Counted from the first letter of the stretch, positions 1-10,149 are shown. The stretch is DNA of 20,882 nt from Gamarada debralockiae (GCA_002803225.1 NXFV01001012.1:1-20882); one strand, 5' to 3'. The notes: generated from the sequence alone by a model not told the origin. Numbers and translations are program-made.

Positions 1-82
1 AATTAAAAATTAAAAATTTCCTTAAACCTGCCTAACCCTAAGACTTAGTTTAGTTCTAGAATCGCGTCAACTTTCTCGTCCC

Positions 83-1192
83 CTAACTCATGTTGTGATG
101 AAGATCAACCGTGGTCCACGCATGGCGTTTCCCCCATTCCAAGATATCGTCATAATTACGGCAGGTGCGAGGATTGTCCAAAGTTGCGTTCACGAGCTCG
201 CCCTTAATTTGCCATGTGTACGTGACAAAGGTAGTATCAGGACGGCACATAAGAGCTTGGCGAACGAGGTCGGCACAGTGGTCTGTTATTCGTTGATTAA
301 TAACACGGTAGATGCAAGTAAAGATGCTTCACCGGACTCCAGATAAAGCCAGAAGAAAAAAGAAATGAGGCACGAACCGAGGTGCTGGTGGATCAACTCT
401 TCGGGCTCGGCAAAAAGTGGCTCTCGTGTGTGATAGTAATCAAAATGCGAATACTGCCAAAGTATTTTCTGGAATAGGTTAATGGGACGGACTCTGGCTA
501 ACTGACAAGACTGAGAACTGGGATGCTCACAACGCAATGAAGCTGATGGAAGACAGCTAGATTTGCCATGTATCCTCTGCCCATCTCCTTGGTCAACCTT
601 ACTGTGTTCCGAGGTGCCCCTATCTCTTCAAGTACTTCCAGTGAGACTCCAAATGGATCGACTAATTTAACAAAAGGACGAAATTAGTCTTCGTACTGTC
701 TGAGGTCAAAACAGGCATAAAAGTGCTGTTCACTTACCATGCATGATTTCATTCCAGGCAGCCTCACCACGGGGGCCAGGTTTGCGGAATGGAGACGATG
801 TAGAATCAGTAAATCTCTTCGTTTCATATCGATAATCCACATGATTATCAAAGCAGGCTGTCGGGTCGAATTAGCTTGATTAATTAATGCCAAGACTTGC
901 AAAATTTGTAAATCAAAGGAGATGCCGTTCGCAAAGGGTTCATACTAATATTCTTGTAAACTTCTTTGGCCTCCTCGTTCCAATGACCAGATGCGAAGCC
1001 AACTTTCAAAGTCGCCACAAACAGGGAGAGCGACAAGAGGAAAGAAGCTAGATGCGCAAAAATGGCCCACGGCACCTTATGTGATTTCTTGCTAGGGTTT
1101 AAAAATAGAAGCTTTTCTTCCTTTAAGAATTCTTCTGTCTCAAGTGGAAGATCTTCAAAATGGTCCTGTGATTTATATTGGTTTTCGTCCAT
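83..1192 (-). CDS. UstYa-like (DUF3328) membrane oxidative cyclase, copy 1
   Basis: Five exons by splice signals and phase: 1192-946, 857-738, 661-531, 468-378 and 282-83, giving 262 residues. The ATG at 1192 is chosen because it opens a hydrophilic N-terminus before a single membrane segment (about residues 41-63). The lumenal part shows the family layout: a GEAAWNEI segment, HQLHC at about 161-165, HLDHC at about 195-199, then VRQALMC and a late TCRNYDDILEW. Intron 2-1 (283-377) splits the second motif, and only the spliced frame restores it. In the ustiloxin pathway UstYa and UstYb are needed for oxidative cyclisation of the precursor core; a similar role on the nearby precursor is inferred. 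It is transcribed away from the precursor, in tandem with the next UstYa-like gene. Exact substrate and bond formed are unknown. Confidence 0.87.
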
Positions 1193-1223
1193 GGCGGATG
1201 GTGGGTGGTGGATGGTGGATGGT
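1191..1223. repeat. GGATGGTG-type low-complexity tract
   Basis: Imperfect short tandem units of GGATGGTG/GTGGATG. It touches the start codon of the UstYa-like copy 1 gene, so in the mRNA it is a CCA-rich 5' leader. Confidence 0.5.
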
Positions 1224-1686
1224 AGCGTCAGCGAGGGAGGCAGATGGATGTGGGACCAAGATCTGGGAAAGTGGGCGATGGCGAACTCTTTATAAGCACG
1301 CGGACGCCTGAAGGGAAACAATCTGCCGAATTTCAAGTTCTGATTTGCTCAGGCGTGCATTAATATCAGGTGCTTTCTACGTGCTGCGCTGCTGTCTAGA
1401 TTCCATATCTCATAGTTCTCAAACGCGCTGAAAACTTGATGGTTCAGATTCTTTCCCTATTTGCTGCAACTACCGAATATGTTACAAATATTGGCTCACT
1501 ATCATTGGGCTCAATTCTGGATTTCGAAAGCTACAGCTAATCTCAAACTCCCAATATTCAATACTTCACACCCTTGGTATTCTTCAACCTTCCCGTCATC
1601 AGTTGAATACACAGAAAACAATAAACCCACACATAGAATCTTTCCTGGACTTAATTTAGCTTTCTATGAGTCTCTCCAGAATCTCC
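1224..1686. other. Intergenic region between two minus-strand UstYa-like genes
   Basis: No gene is seen. It should hold the promoter of UstYa-like copy 1 and the 3' end of copy 2. Small ORFs here lack start context, motifs or splice-consistent extensions. Confidence 0.6.
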
Positions 1687-2898
1687 TTAAGGCGGTTCGT
1701 CAAAAATCTTTGATCCCAGTGGAATCGGCAAGTCACTGTTATCAGGGGTGGTAGGGATTTCATTTGCATGGATCCATTTCTCCACGGTCTCAATATCGCG
1801 ACACTTATGCCACGTGTTGAAGTTTGCAAATGGATCAGGACTCTGCTTGATCCATTGGTGGGTTATGATGCCAACATCAGCATTACACACTAGTAGTGCC
1901 ACTGTTAGTGAAAACTCACACAGAGGTGCTTTTACGATGTCTTCAGTTCGAGAAACTTACTGATATTTTGGCGTAGCATTTCGATACAATGGGCTTGTGG
2001 AAAGTTAGCTTCGCCTATATATTCTGTTCTAATATACAGAGAGACTTACTCAAGTGAAGTTTGACAGTCCAAGGGCGGTCAGTGAATTCTAAAGCCATGT
2101 GCGACTTGTTCATGTAATAGTCTCGATGCACGCCTTTCCGTAGCAGGTTCAGGCACTGAAAAAGTTGGTATAAACATCCTTCAGAGGTTTATTTCTGGGG
2201 TTAGAATAACTTACATGCATGTGATGGCTCACTTCTAGGAATCCAATGTACCCGCCTCCGTACTCTGGTGTCAATTTTGAGGCATCTGGATACTCTCCAG
2301 GGAGTTTGGCGAATTGATCGTCTGGAATACTGGCATATTTGACTGTATCATATTGCACTCTGTGAGAAAGAGAACAAAAATTAACAACTAAGAATCTTGG
2401 TTGGAGACCTACCGTACGCCCATTTCTCCCATGCTGCGTCCACCTCTGGACTTGGATCACCACCAGCCCCACCAGTATACTCATTAGAGTATCCTAATGT
2501 GCCGTTGAATTTTACCATCTTGTATCCAGGTCTCATTTCCTTTAAGACGGGAGCTAGAAAATACCATCAACTCAAGATTCTGTATCTTTCAAGTAGTGGT
2601 CACACTTACAATAGGCAGAAGTATGCTCAAGACACTTCAAATCCAAATCCACTGACCTTGATCCCAACCAAAAACTGAAGCTACTACTGATAAGCCATAT
2701 AGTCACTACTACACTGGCAAGTATTGCTCTTGTAGTGAAGCGTCGCTTCAGTTTCTTTTGGTACATGCCGAGCAGAGAGTCTGTCGGACTGATAGTGCCA
2801 TCATCAGAAGCGTCATCTTCTGCGTGCTTCTCCAGGGACACACGAGTGTAGGAAGGTTCTAAACCACCAAACATTGTCAATTCGTCGTCGTAGGACAT
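1687..2898 (-). CDS. UstYa-like (DUF3328) membrane oxidative cyclase, copy 2
   Basis: Six exons: 2898-2610, 2553-2413, 2357-2215, 2155-2050, 1993-1961 and 1901-1687, giving 308 residues with all phases consistent. The acidic N-terminus is followed by one membrane segment (about 58-78). After it come SPVL, a glycine-rich stretch with PSPEVDAAWE, the first histidine motif as HHMHC (about 188-192), the second as HLTHC (about 225-229), then a late CRDIETVEKW. Introns fall inside both HxxHC motifs. It is longer than copy 1, mainly by a longer N-terminus and a Pro-rich tail. It is divergent from the precursor gene across a 1.2-kb spacer. Function is inferred from the family: oxidative macrocyclisation or related modification of the ribosomal peptide. 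Confidence 0.88.
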
Positions 2899-4113
2899 AG
2901 AAGAGGTGTGATTGTTTGGATGGGGAATGAGAGTAACAATAGCATAAGTATGAAAAGATTTGAAAAAGTAGTGGGTAAGGCGAGAGTACACAAATCATCA
3001 AGGTTGAACATGCCAGATGTGAGCCTTGAAGATTTTCTTTTACCGAACTTCCCGCCTAGGGACATAATTTCACATCCCCACTTCTCAGCTTTGATAGCCA
3101 CAAATTGAGGGAGTGGCAAGAAAATAGATTGGACCGCCATCCTCGTGTATGCAGACAGGTCACATTTGCCTTTGCATCCCGGATCAAACATGCACGACTT
3201 TCAGAATTTTGGAACATGGTTGAAAGCATAGATTGAGTTGAACAATTTTCCTCGGTGTTTCCTGGTCTCATCCTTATCGTCGCAGCTTGCTAGGGACAAT
3301 GCGTCACACATGACAGACCCAGCCAATGCGGCAGCTTTCCCCACACTAATTAGATAACACTTGTGACACCTGCTAATCTTGGCCGTTCTGTTTATCAACA
3401 GTTTTTGCCGTCTCTTGAAGGATTGCTTACTGCATATCACTACCATACAGGCTCTTTTTTGCCGCTCGGTCAGTTGTAATAGTACAGCAAATCTCACATG
3501 TGGCTCCTGGTAGTGCATGGTTCAGGGCTATTTGTCTTACTTCAATATTATAACTTTTCAGGTTACCGTATTTTCTTCCAAGCCCTGTAATAATCCATCT
3601 TAATCACTGAAAATCCTTACCAATTTCAGCAAGAGGTCTGATCAAACCCAGTCTGTCCGGTGCCAAGTGCACGGAAGAATAGACCCGGTTACTGTAAGAA
3701 GTATACGAAGTGTATACTACTTTTGGAGCTTAGTGGTTCCATTAAGTAAATGGTGTAATCAAATATAGTCAGTCAGATATGAAAGGCTCGGAATGGTAGA
3801 TCCATTGCCATAAGGAGTGCGCGGAGTGCGTTTTACCACTTTACAGTCTTCTCGCGCAATCGTGGCTGCACTGTTATGCTACGTGTGACATGAAATATCC
3901 CAGAAAATGACAAATGAATTACCGGTTGGAGCTTGCTCCTCACCCACCACCCCTTACAGGCGAGAGCCCCTAGTAAACTTGTTTCCCTTTTCTTCGTTGT
4001 GAAATTCGCATGCTATAGATTGCCTGCTCTTCCATCTTTTGCAAACTTCTAAACAACCAAACTTCTCAGCTCAAATCTATTCTCTCTTGCAACTTCAACA
4101 ATTTCTGCCCACG
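2899..4113. other. Divergent intergenic region upstream of the precursor gene
   Basis: This 1.2-kb spacer separates the divergently read UstYa-like copy 2 and precursor genes, so it should carry both promoters. The part just before the precursor ATG is pyrimidine- and A-rich leader sequence (CTTCAACAATTTCTGCCCACG before ATG). A TATAG stretch lies about 100 bp upstream of that ATG. A direct repeat GGAGTGCG occurs at 3814-3821 and 3823-3830. I see no convincing gene. Confidence 0.5.
3700..3718. promoter_or_regulatory. Palindrome AGTATAC-N5-GTATACT in precursor promoter
   Basis: A perfect 7-bp inverted repeat with a 5-bp spacer (GAAGT), about 400 bp upstream of the precursor start. The form suits a dimeric regulator, but no factor is recognised and no transcription factor gene is in view. 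Confidence 0.25.
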
Positions 4114-4506
4114 ATGGTCCGTCTATCTGCTTTACTTGTCTCCGGTTTGCTGGCTCTGGCCGCGGCTGGACCAATTCTTCACAATGATCACTCAGTGAAC
4201 GACATCGCTGCTCGCGAACCGACCAACATCTATCCGTCTGTGGGCTTCAAAGGAGACCCAGACGAGAAAGTCAAACGCACCAACATCTACCCGTCCGTCG
4301 GCTTCAAAGGGGACCCAGACGAGAAAGTCAAACGTACCAACATCTATCCTTCTGTGGGCTTCAAAGGGGATCCAGACGAGAAAGTCAAGCGTACCAACAT
4401 CTATCCCTCGGTGGGTTTCAAGGGAGACCCAGAAGAGAAAGCCAAACGTACCAATATCTACCCGTCTGTTGGCTTCAAGGGAGATCCAGACGCTGATGTT
4501 GAGTAA
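4114..4506 (+). CDS. Dikaritin-type RiPP precursor (kexin-processed repeat protein)
   Basis: A 130-residue secreted precursor without introns. The ATG at 4114 is preferred to an in-frame one at 4039 because it directly starts a typical signal peptide (basic MVR, hydrophobic to about residue 18, AAAGP cleavage area). A short leader (19-36) is followed by five units at residues 37-55, 56-74, 75-93, 94-112 and 113-130. Each begins TNIYPSVGFKGDP. Units 1-4 end in Lys-Arg, the kexin cleavage dipeptide; the last ends in ADVE at the stop. By analogy with UstA, PhomA and GigA, kexin in the Golgi would release the units and UstYa-type proteins would act on the Tyr/Phe-bearing core. Core limits (probably inside NIYPSVGF) and product are inferred. 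The family is certain enough; the compound is not known to me. Confidence 0.92.
   Translation: MVRLSALLVSGLLALAAAGPILHNDHSVNDIAAREPTNIYPSVGFKGDPDEKVKRTNIYPSVGFKGDPDEKVKRTNIYPSVGFKGDPDEKVKRTNIYPSVGFKGDPEEKAKRTNIYPSVGFKGDPDADVE
4222..4503 (+). repeat. Five tandem 57-bp core-peptide repeats
   Basis: Units at 4222-4278, 4279-4335, 4336-4392, 4393-4449 and 4450-4503 (last one 54 bp). The first 13 codons encode the same residues in all five, while the spacer changes (DEKVKR, EEKAKR, ADVE). Confidence 0.95.
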
Positions 4507-5399
4507 AGAGGGGTCGGTTTCAGAGAAGGACCCGAAAGGTCTACATGCTAGGTTGGGGAGCTTCATTGGTTATTCTTGGGTATGAGAGTGTTCGTCGAGG
4601 AGATTGTGGGGGGTTTGACATGACGTTGCAAGTGTTTTTGCTGGTTGAGAGATAACCTACAACAGACAAGTAGCTAGCGTTGATCTCCTCAAAATGCAAA
4701 TACATTTCATTAACTTCTACTTGATATCTCATTGTGAATGCGATTCTTGTGGAAAAATCGAAAAATATTACTGCCCCTCTTTTCAACGACGTTGCTTCGG
4801 TACATTCCTTTCCCCCCGAACGTCTCGCTTAAGGCGGATCACCCACCTTGTCGCCCTTGCCACCCCACCACGACCTGCAGCGTCCCCTGAAATTGCATGC
4901 ATATTGTGATACGACACCATCTCGGCATGGCTTACAGGGGTTCCTGGAGGAAGGCATGTAATACCGAGGTCATCCGAGGATTTAAACCTTACACATTACA
5001 TTTTAGGGAAGCAAACCCTTACCTAGATTTCTTCCAGAACCTGTGCAACAATGAGACATAGCATATGTAGTGACTCAGATATTTTTAAGCAAGGTGACAT
5101 TGTTACCAAGCACCAGAAGTAGCAAATAGCCGGCGTAAGATTTTAGCTTCGTTGATATACACTTCCATCCGAATAGCCTACGCATGTGCAACGGTGTGTC
5201 TCTAGTCTCTGGCTGTCTGTACCCGATAAATTACTAAAATTCTCACCCACGGCGTCTGTAGCATGTGTTGTTCTTTGTCGCAGGCTACCCGGAAAACTGA
5301 GACTTCGTTCTTCTCATCGTCGCAAATCCCTTTCGGTCGCTTCTCCATGCAGCAGAAGTAGAACAACTGAAAAACGAGTATTGCAAAATACAGCAAACA
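4507..5399. other. Intergenic region after the precursor
   Basis: Holds the precursor 3' UTR and the promoter of the next plus-strand gene. No ORF here has family motifs or splice support. Confidence 0.55.
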
Positions 5400-6191
5400 A
5401 TGGACACGATATACAAGAAATTGTATGATCTTGGTTTCATTCGCAATTCTTTTCGGAGAAACAAATGCTAATTGTTCTGCGATTTCAGTGCTTCTCAGGA
5501 AGATGAAGTTTCTTCATCAGAGGAACACCTGTTGGAGAGTGAGAAACACGATGCACTTTCACCAACTCGCCTTCAGCGCCTTCGGCTCTCATTCACAAAG
5601 TTGAAATCCAATCTCAAACCAGCGACAACATATGGTCGTGAAAAATCCGAATACACCGTCTTTATGGTTCTGGGCCACCTCATTTTCTGGTTTCTGGCCC
5701 TCTGGGGCACCGTCAGCCTTGCCTTATATGCCCACAAATACATTTCTGATCATCGCACCATTGACTGCTCATGCGGAGCGTCCATAGCTGAAGCCAAAAC
5801 GAAAGGTTGCATGTACGATACTATGGCTGCTGCGTGGCTTCCTCCCGCATGCCGTGACGACGAACTCAGCACCCAGTTCAATCAAGCCGGTCCAGGGCCC
5901 GACGGACAGTGGTACTACTGGGCAGACCAAAATCAGACCAAACGACTCAGCTTGACTGAGCTATCTCACCTCGCAGACTCAGGACAGCCATTCTTCACGA
6001 CGTGGGATTGGCATGTTGCCCACTGCTTCTGGAGATGGCGGAAGCAGATCCGTGGAAGGGATATGATGGCTGCTCACTTGGATGCAGGAGCGGCTTATGG
6101 GCATATTGCGCACTGCGAGGAAATTATGAAAGCTAATCCAGCTGCGATAGTTGCTTCAGGAGTGGCGCTGAATGGATCAACCTTTTCTTGA
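5400..6191 (+). CDS. Cys-rich membrane protein with two HxxHC motifs, paralogue A
   Basis: Two exons: 5400-5422 (23 nt) and 5489-6191, joined in phase 2 across a 66-nt intron (GTATGA donor, GCTAAT branch-like site, TTTCAG acceptor), giving 241 residues. One membrane segment lies at about 65-88. Next come CSCGASIAEA and GCMYD, WLPPACRDDELSTQF, then HVAHC (about 183-187) and HIAHC (about 213-217). The two HxxHC motifs after one membrane helix match the UstYa plan, but the body (CG.S.AEA, WLPP.CRDDELS) is unlike DUF3328 proteins. I know the CG.SxAEA/CxDxEL pattern as a widespread unnamed fungal family. The paralogue at 8131-8931 has the same length and gene structure. A peptide-modifying oxidative role is inferred from the motif pair and the location only. 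Confidence 0.82.
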
Positions 6192-6543
6192 AGAATACGA
6201 AGTTGGGGTTGGTAGTTGGCAGATATGCTTGAGCTGTGTTTTTGGATGTAACTATTTTCTGTCCTTTCCTAGTTCATTTCTTTGAGGACAGAGTCATATT
6301 ATTAGTCGATCACGAGAGTCTCGTAAATTCTATGTCTTGAAACCTCTTAAGTTTCGATGAGCTGAATACTCTCTTCATCTTGAATAAGTTATAATTATTG
6401 GACAAATTTCCCGACTTTTGAATGATCATCACTCTCAGTGTTGTCAAAGTCTGCCACGAACGAGAATATTGTCCTGTATAGAATTTTTATGTAACATTCA
6501 GGAAATGTATTAAATTGCTGCTTTCCCTGTCCTATACTCGATA
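6192..6543. other. Convergent intergenic region
   Basis: Lies between the 3' ends of paralogue A (+) and UstYa-like copy 3 (-). AT-rich, with no gene seen. Confidence 0.6.
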
Positions 6544-7454
6544 TCACGTAGTCAAGTCTTCCAGTGAAAACAATTTCCTCAACGTTGGCTCCAGCTCCGT
6601 CCAACGATTTTGATAAGTCCAGTCAAAAAGGGCTCCGAAATCGCGACACTGATGTGTATTCTCGTTTCCGAAACCAAGAAAATTCCCTGTAGGATCTAGT
6701 GTCAGATCCGCGTTGCACATCAGTGACTGCCGTATCCAGTCGACGCAGTGCAGAATGTGCTGGAAAGATAGGATGTTAAGTTTAAAGTCAGGATCCGACT
6801 CTCGCCTCTCCATGTGTGTCTCGATCATTTGCTATTTTTGAATGTTAAATACTGCAAGGCAGAGACATTCTTTACTTACCAGGCAGTGAAGCTGGTGAAA
6901 TACAGCTACCTGATAAATACTGTGGCTGTCGTTGGTGGGTGATTGCCTGGATGGTGGGAGATGCTGTTCTTGTGCCCAGGTCGTAGGAATCGATACTACG
7001 CCCTCGCCCTCTAGTCATGCCTCAACTTCATGATCTTCCTTGTTTCTCACAATCACATACCTGGAATTAAGCTACGCCATAATTTAGGGCCTGAGCCTGG
7101 GATAGTCATAATGGGACCTTCGAAAAATATGTCATGGAAAGTAGCTGTCGAGTTGTAGTCCTTGAGACGCTCATCTAAAGACAAAGTGATCTGTCAGCAA
7201 TGGAGAAGATGTAGTTAAATCAGACATGCTTTAAAGTTTGGCTCACAATTGCTGCGATGGTCAGCTGTCCCTTGCCTCGTTCCGATCCAGTAGAGTAAAA
7301 TAACGACAATATTGACCAATTCCAGAGAGACAAGAGTCAGAATCAATGACCGGCGTTGTTCGGAGCATTGACTGCAAGGGGACTCGTATACGAATTCATC
7401 ATTTGAATTGTGGTCTGGTAAGATTATGTATTTCCCCTTCACATGAGATGCCAT
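6544..7454 (-). CDS. UstYa-like (DUF3328) membrane oxidative cyclase, copy 3
   Basis: Four exons: 7454-7247, 7174-7061, 7010-6880 and 6831-6544, giving 246 residues. The introns are 72, 50 and 48 nt. The N-terminus has a CSQC motif just before one membrane segment (about 37-57). HQLHC lies at about 146-150 and HILHC at about 176-180. WIRQSLMC, a GFGNENTHQCRDF segment and an acidic C-terminus follow. The start at 7454 is the first ATG giving a normal short cytosolic N-terminus; an upstream in-frame ATG at 7628 would add an unlikely Pro-rich tail. It is divergent from paralogue B across a 676-bp spacer and convergent with paralogue A. Role inferred: oxidative modification of the precursor core. 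Confidence 0.87.
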
Positions 7455-8130
7455 GATCTTAGTTTGAAAACTTAGGAATTTGACGATATTCCGAAACCTA
7501 TCAGTAGCATGTTGCGATGCGCGCGATACGGTCTTAGAACGGAAGGGGGTGTTCTGAAAAGGGGGGTGTGGTTGCTGGAGTAATTCGGAAGGTGGATTTA
7601 GAAATCTTATGTAAGTGGATACTGTCATATGGGAGCCGGCACTTCGTAGGAAACATGCAAACTCGATTTGAAATCATTCTGATTCACAGAATTGCGGGGT
7701 TGACAGCAGTCAGTGACCTTGATGACGAGCAATTGTCTAGAAAGGAAGGTGGTGACCTGCGTTGAAGTCAAGGATTTTTTCTTGCCGGGTAGGGACTGCT
7801 CGAAAAACTAGAGGATACGACCAAAGCGCCATTTCTAGTTTTACCAGAAGCTGGGAGGGCATATCGGTGAAGGAGCGGCCTCCCTGCTTCGGAAAACTGC
7901 TTCCATCCTATAAAATCGTATTTCATGACATGGGCTTTGCACCATACCGTAGCAAGGGTAGCTCTCAGAAATTCGGGTATGTGAGGTCTCCCTCTGTCCG
8001 TGTCTTCTTATCTCGGTGTAATCAGACTGCTTGAGGGCTTTTGTTTCCTTCATCCGCGACTAAATTATCAGTTGGTACCTCTTCTATTCCCACACAAGCT
8101 ATTCTCAAGGTCAGAAATTCTTTGTACAGA
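7455..8130. other. Bidirectional promoter region between UstYa-like copy 3 and paralogue B
   Basis: A divergent spacer of 676 bp. Short ORFs on both strands lack motifs. I found no clear operator repeat. Confidence 0.5.
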
Positions 8131-8931
8131 ATGAAGAACAGGTGAGTGGTTATTTAAATTTTCCATGCTCTCAAGAGAGCCTCAAAGTTAAGATGATTGA
8201 CAAATCAAAATTGCAGCTTGGATTCTCCAGAAAAAATCTACCCAAGAAGCCAAACGGGCTATGAATACCTGCTATCTGCCGAAGAAAGTGAAGATGTGTC
8301 CGATGACGAGCTGCAAACACCCAAGACGAGACAAAATAGACGAGGCTGGCTCTGTTTCATCATTAAATTCGTCTATAAACTAGCCATCATATTACTCACG
8401 ACTTGGGGAGCCCTCAGTCTCAGCCAGAAGTTCCTCGCATTGGTTCTACCACCCAAAACCATAAACTGCAACTGCGGAAGCTCAATTGCAGAGGCAATTG
8501 CTAACGGATGCAAATACGACGCAATGGCGACTTCTTGGCTCCCTCCAATCTGCCGTGACGATGAACTTTCAGCACAATTCGACGCTGCAGGCCCCGGCGG
8601 CTCATGGACATACTATGCAGACCATCATGGGAATCGAACGCTATCACTTGAAGAGGTGTCATTACTGGCTGAAAAGAAAGGTCATGAAGCCGAGTTCTGG
8701 ACCACGCATGAATGGCATATTAACCATTGTCTGTTTTACTGGCGGAAAGAGAGCCTCGCGCGAAAAAAAGGCGGGAAACTGATTCTGGAGACTAGCTTTG
8801 AAGGAGGCTATCATGTGCATCATTGTGAAGAAGTTTTAACCGCGTGTAGGCCTCTTGGGGAGATCAATACCAGGAGCAGCGCTGGGCTGAATTCGGATTT
8901 GATAGAGGGAGATGCGGACGATAAGAAGTGA
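8131..8931 (+). CDS. Cys-rich membrane protein with two HxxHC motifs, paralogue B
   Basis: Two exons: 8131-8141 (only 11 nt) and 8217-8931, joined in phase 2 over a 75-nt intron (GTGAGT donor, TTGCAG acceptor), giving 241 residues. An ATG at 8197 inside that intron would also open the frame, but the micro-exon model matches paralogue A in length and phase. The protein has a membrane segment at about 54-74, then CNCGSSIAEA and GCKYD, WLPPICRDDELSAQF, HINHC (about 171-175) and HVHHC (about 203-207). The C-terminus is acidic and low in complexity. The family function is unknown. Paired HxxHC motifs and placement among UstYa-like genes suggest it acts on the same peptide. Confidence 0.83.
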
Positions 8932-10149
8932 GGAGTTGTGGGTCAATTGTAACTTGAGTGTGAGATGAGACAAGTTCGAGGTCACAGTTTTGACGATGTT
9001 TATTGTAGCTGTCAAGGAAGCATTATAAAACTCTAGATCTTGATTGCCATGTCCCCTCCAGCTCCCAAGGAACATTTCGCTTAACCATGCTCTCAAAACA
9101 TCTCAAATATTCCAACCAATTACTTGATTTAATGTCTTACAGATGTGAATTGCACATTTAAGCAATATTAAATATTGCATCGGATTTGCGAAAACTGTTC
9201 ATTTTCTGAAAAAAGCATTGAACTGAAGTGTTCTGAGTGACTCTAGACAAATTAAGCTAAGGTTCTCTGAGCGCTGGAGGGGAAAGGAATAGCATCAGCA
9301 AGGTGAGTATTTGGAATGGCCGCCGGATTAATTCCACAGAAAGTTTCAAGTTTCAAAGGCTATGGTTATGCAGAGACTCAGGCCAAAAGTTCTCGTTAGT
9401 GGCGAGGGCTCGTACACTGTGGACACAAAAATACACCAAAAAACGGTATTGTTACAGTCGAGGCGCCCCCTATAGTTACAAGACTTTTAGCCGGAATCTT
9501 AATGCTACTTCCAAACTTAACAACCAATTCACTTCAATCTTGTCAGCATACCAGATTACATTTCCTCGTAAAGAGCGGCGCTCACTCCTGCTTCCAAACC
9601 TTGCGTCACTCATAAGTAAGATCTTGCTTAATTTAGGAGGCTGATTCGCATTCGCCTGCATATGCACGCACATGGAGGGACATAGACACACGCATACGCT
9701 TGCGCTAAGTGGGGTAAATAATGTTTTATTATGGAACTCCGCGTAAATCTACATGCTGATCCCCGCCCTGTACAACCTTATCGGGCATGGGCTATACGAG
9801 CTCGATATGGCAAAAAGGTTCCATAGTTAGCCAAGCTACCCCACTAAGACTATCCTCGGACACAAATCCTCTCTGACCTACCGAAAGGCACAGATTACAT
9901 GGGAAACCATAACCTCTGCACGATCTCTACAAACCCTGCTAATGTCATACGACCAAGGGAATTTGACAGTTTGACACATTAACTGGATTCATGGACCCCA
10001 CGTCAAGAGATAAGGGACATGCCGAGGTTCGTCCTGAAGTTTTCCAATACCCTGCGATTCCCCTCAATTATTGAGTCTTTGGTCCTGTCTTGATCTCTTC
10101 GAGCACGTGTATTCGTTCTACCAGTTCTTCCGTTCGAGCAAATACTGGC
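8932..10149. other. 1.2-kb intergenic region with an inverted-repeat element
   Basis: No gene recognised. A small ORF at 9303-9644 has no motif or homologous pattern. The region contains the inverted-repeat element at 9708-9845 and should hold the promoter of the UstYa-like copy 4 gene. Confidence 0.5.
9708..9845. mobile_element. MITE-like element with terminal inverted repeats
   Basis: The ends AGTGGGGTA (9708-9716) and TACCCCACT (9837-9845) are exact inverse copies. A second inverted pair lies just inside: TATGGAAC on the left after 13 bp, and GTTCCATA on the right at a distance of 11 bp. It is about 138 bp with no coding capacity. TA precedes the left end and AA follows the right end, so a mariner-type TA duplication is possible but not intact. 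Confidence 0.4.

Noticed and set aside
3201..3518. Minus-strand ORF of 105 codons between copy 2 and the precursor
   Set aside because: No motif, no splice-consistent neighbours, and it sits in a divergent promoter region.
4192..4566. Antisense ORF of 124 codons across the precursor repeats
   Set aside because: It is the mirror of the repeat array; its periodicity follows from the sense strand, and it lacks a signal or any known motif.
7762..8053. Overlapping ORFs on both strands in the copy 3/paralogue B spacer
   Set aside because: Neither shows motifs, and the region is better explained as a shared promoter.
9303..9644. Plus-strand ORF of 113 codons in the 8932-10149 spacer
   Set aside because: Composition looks random and no family pattern or good start context is present.
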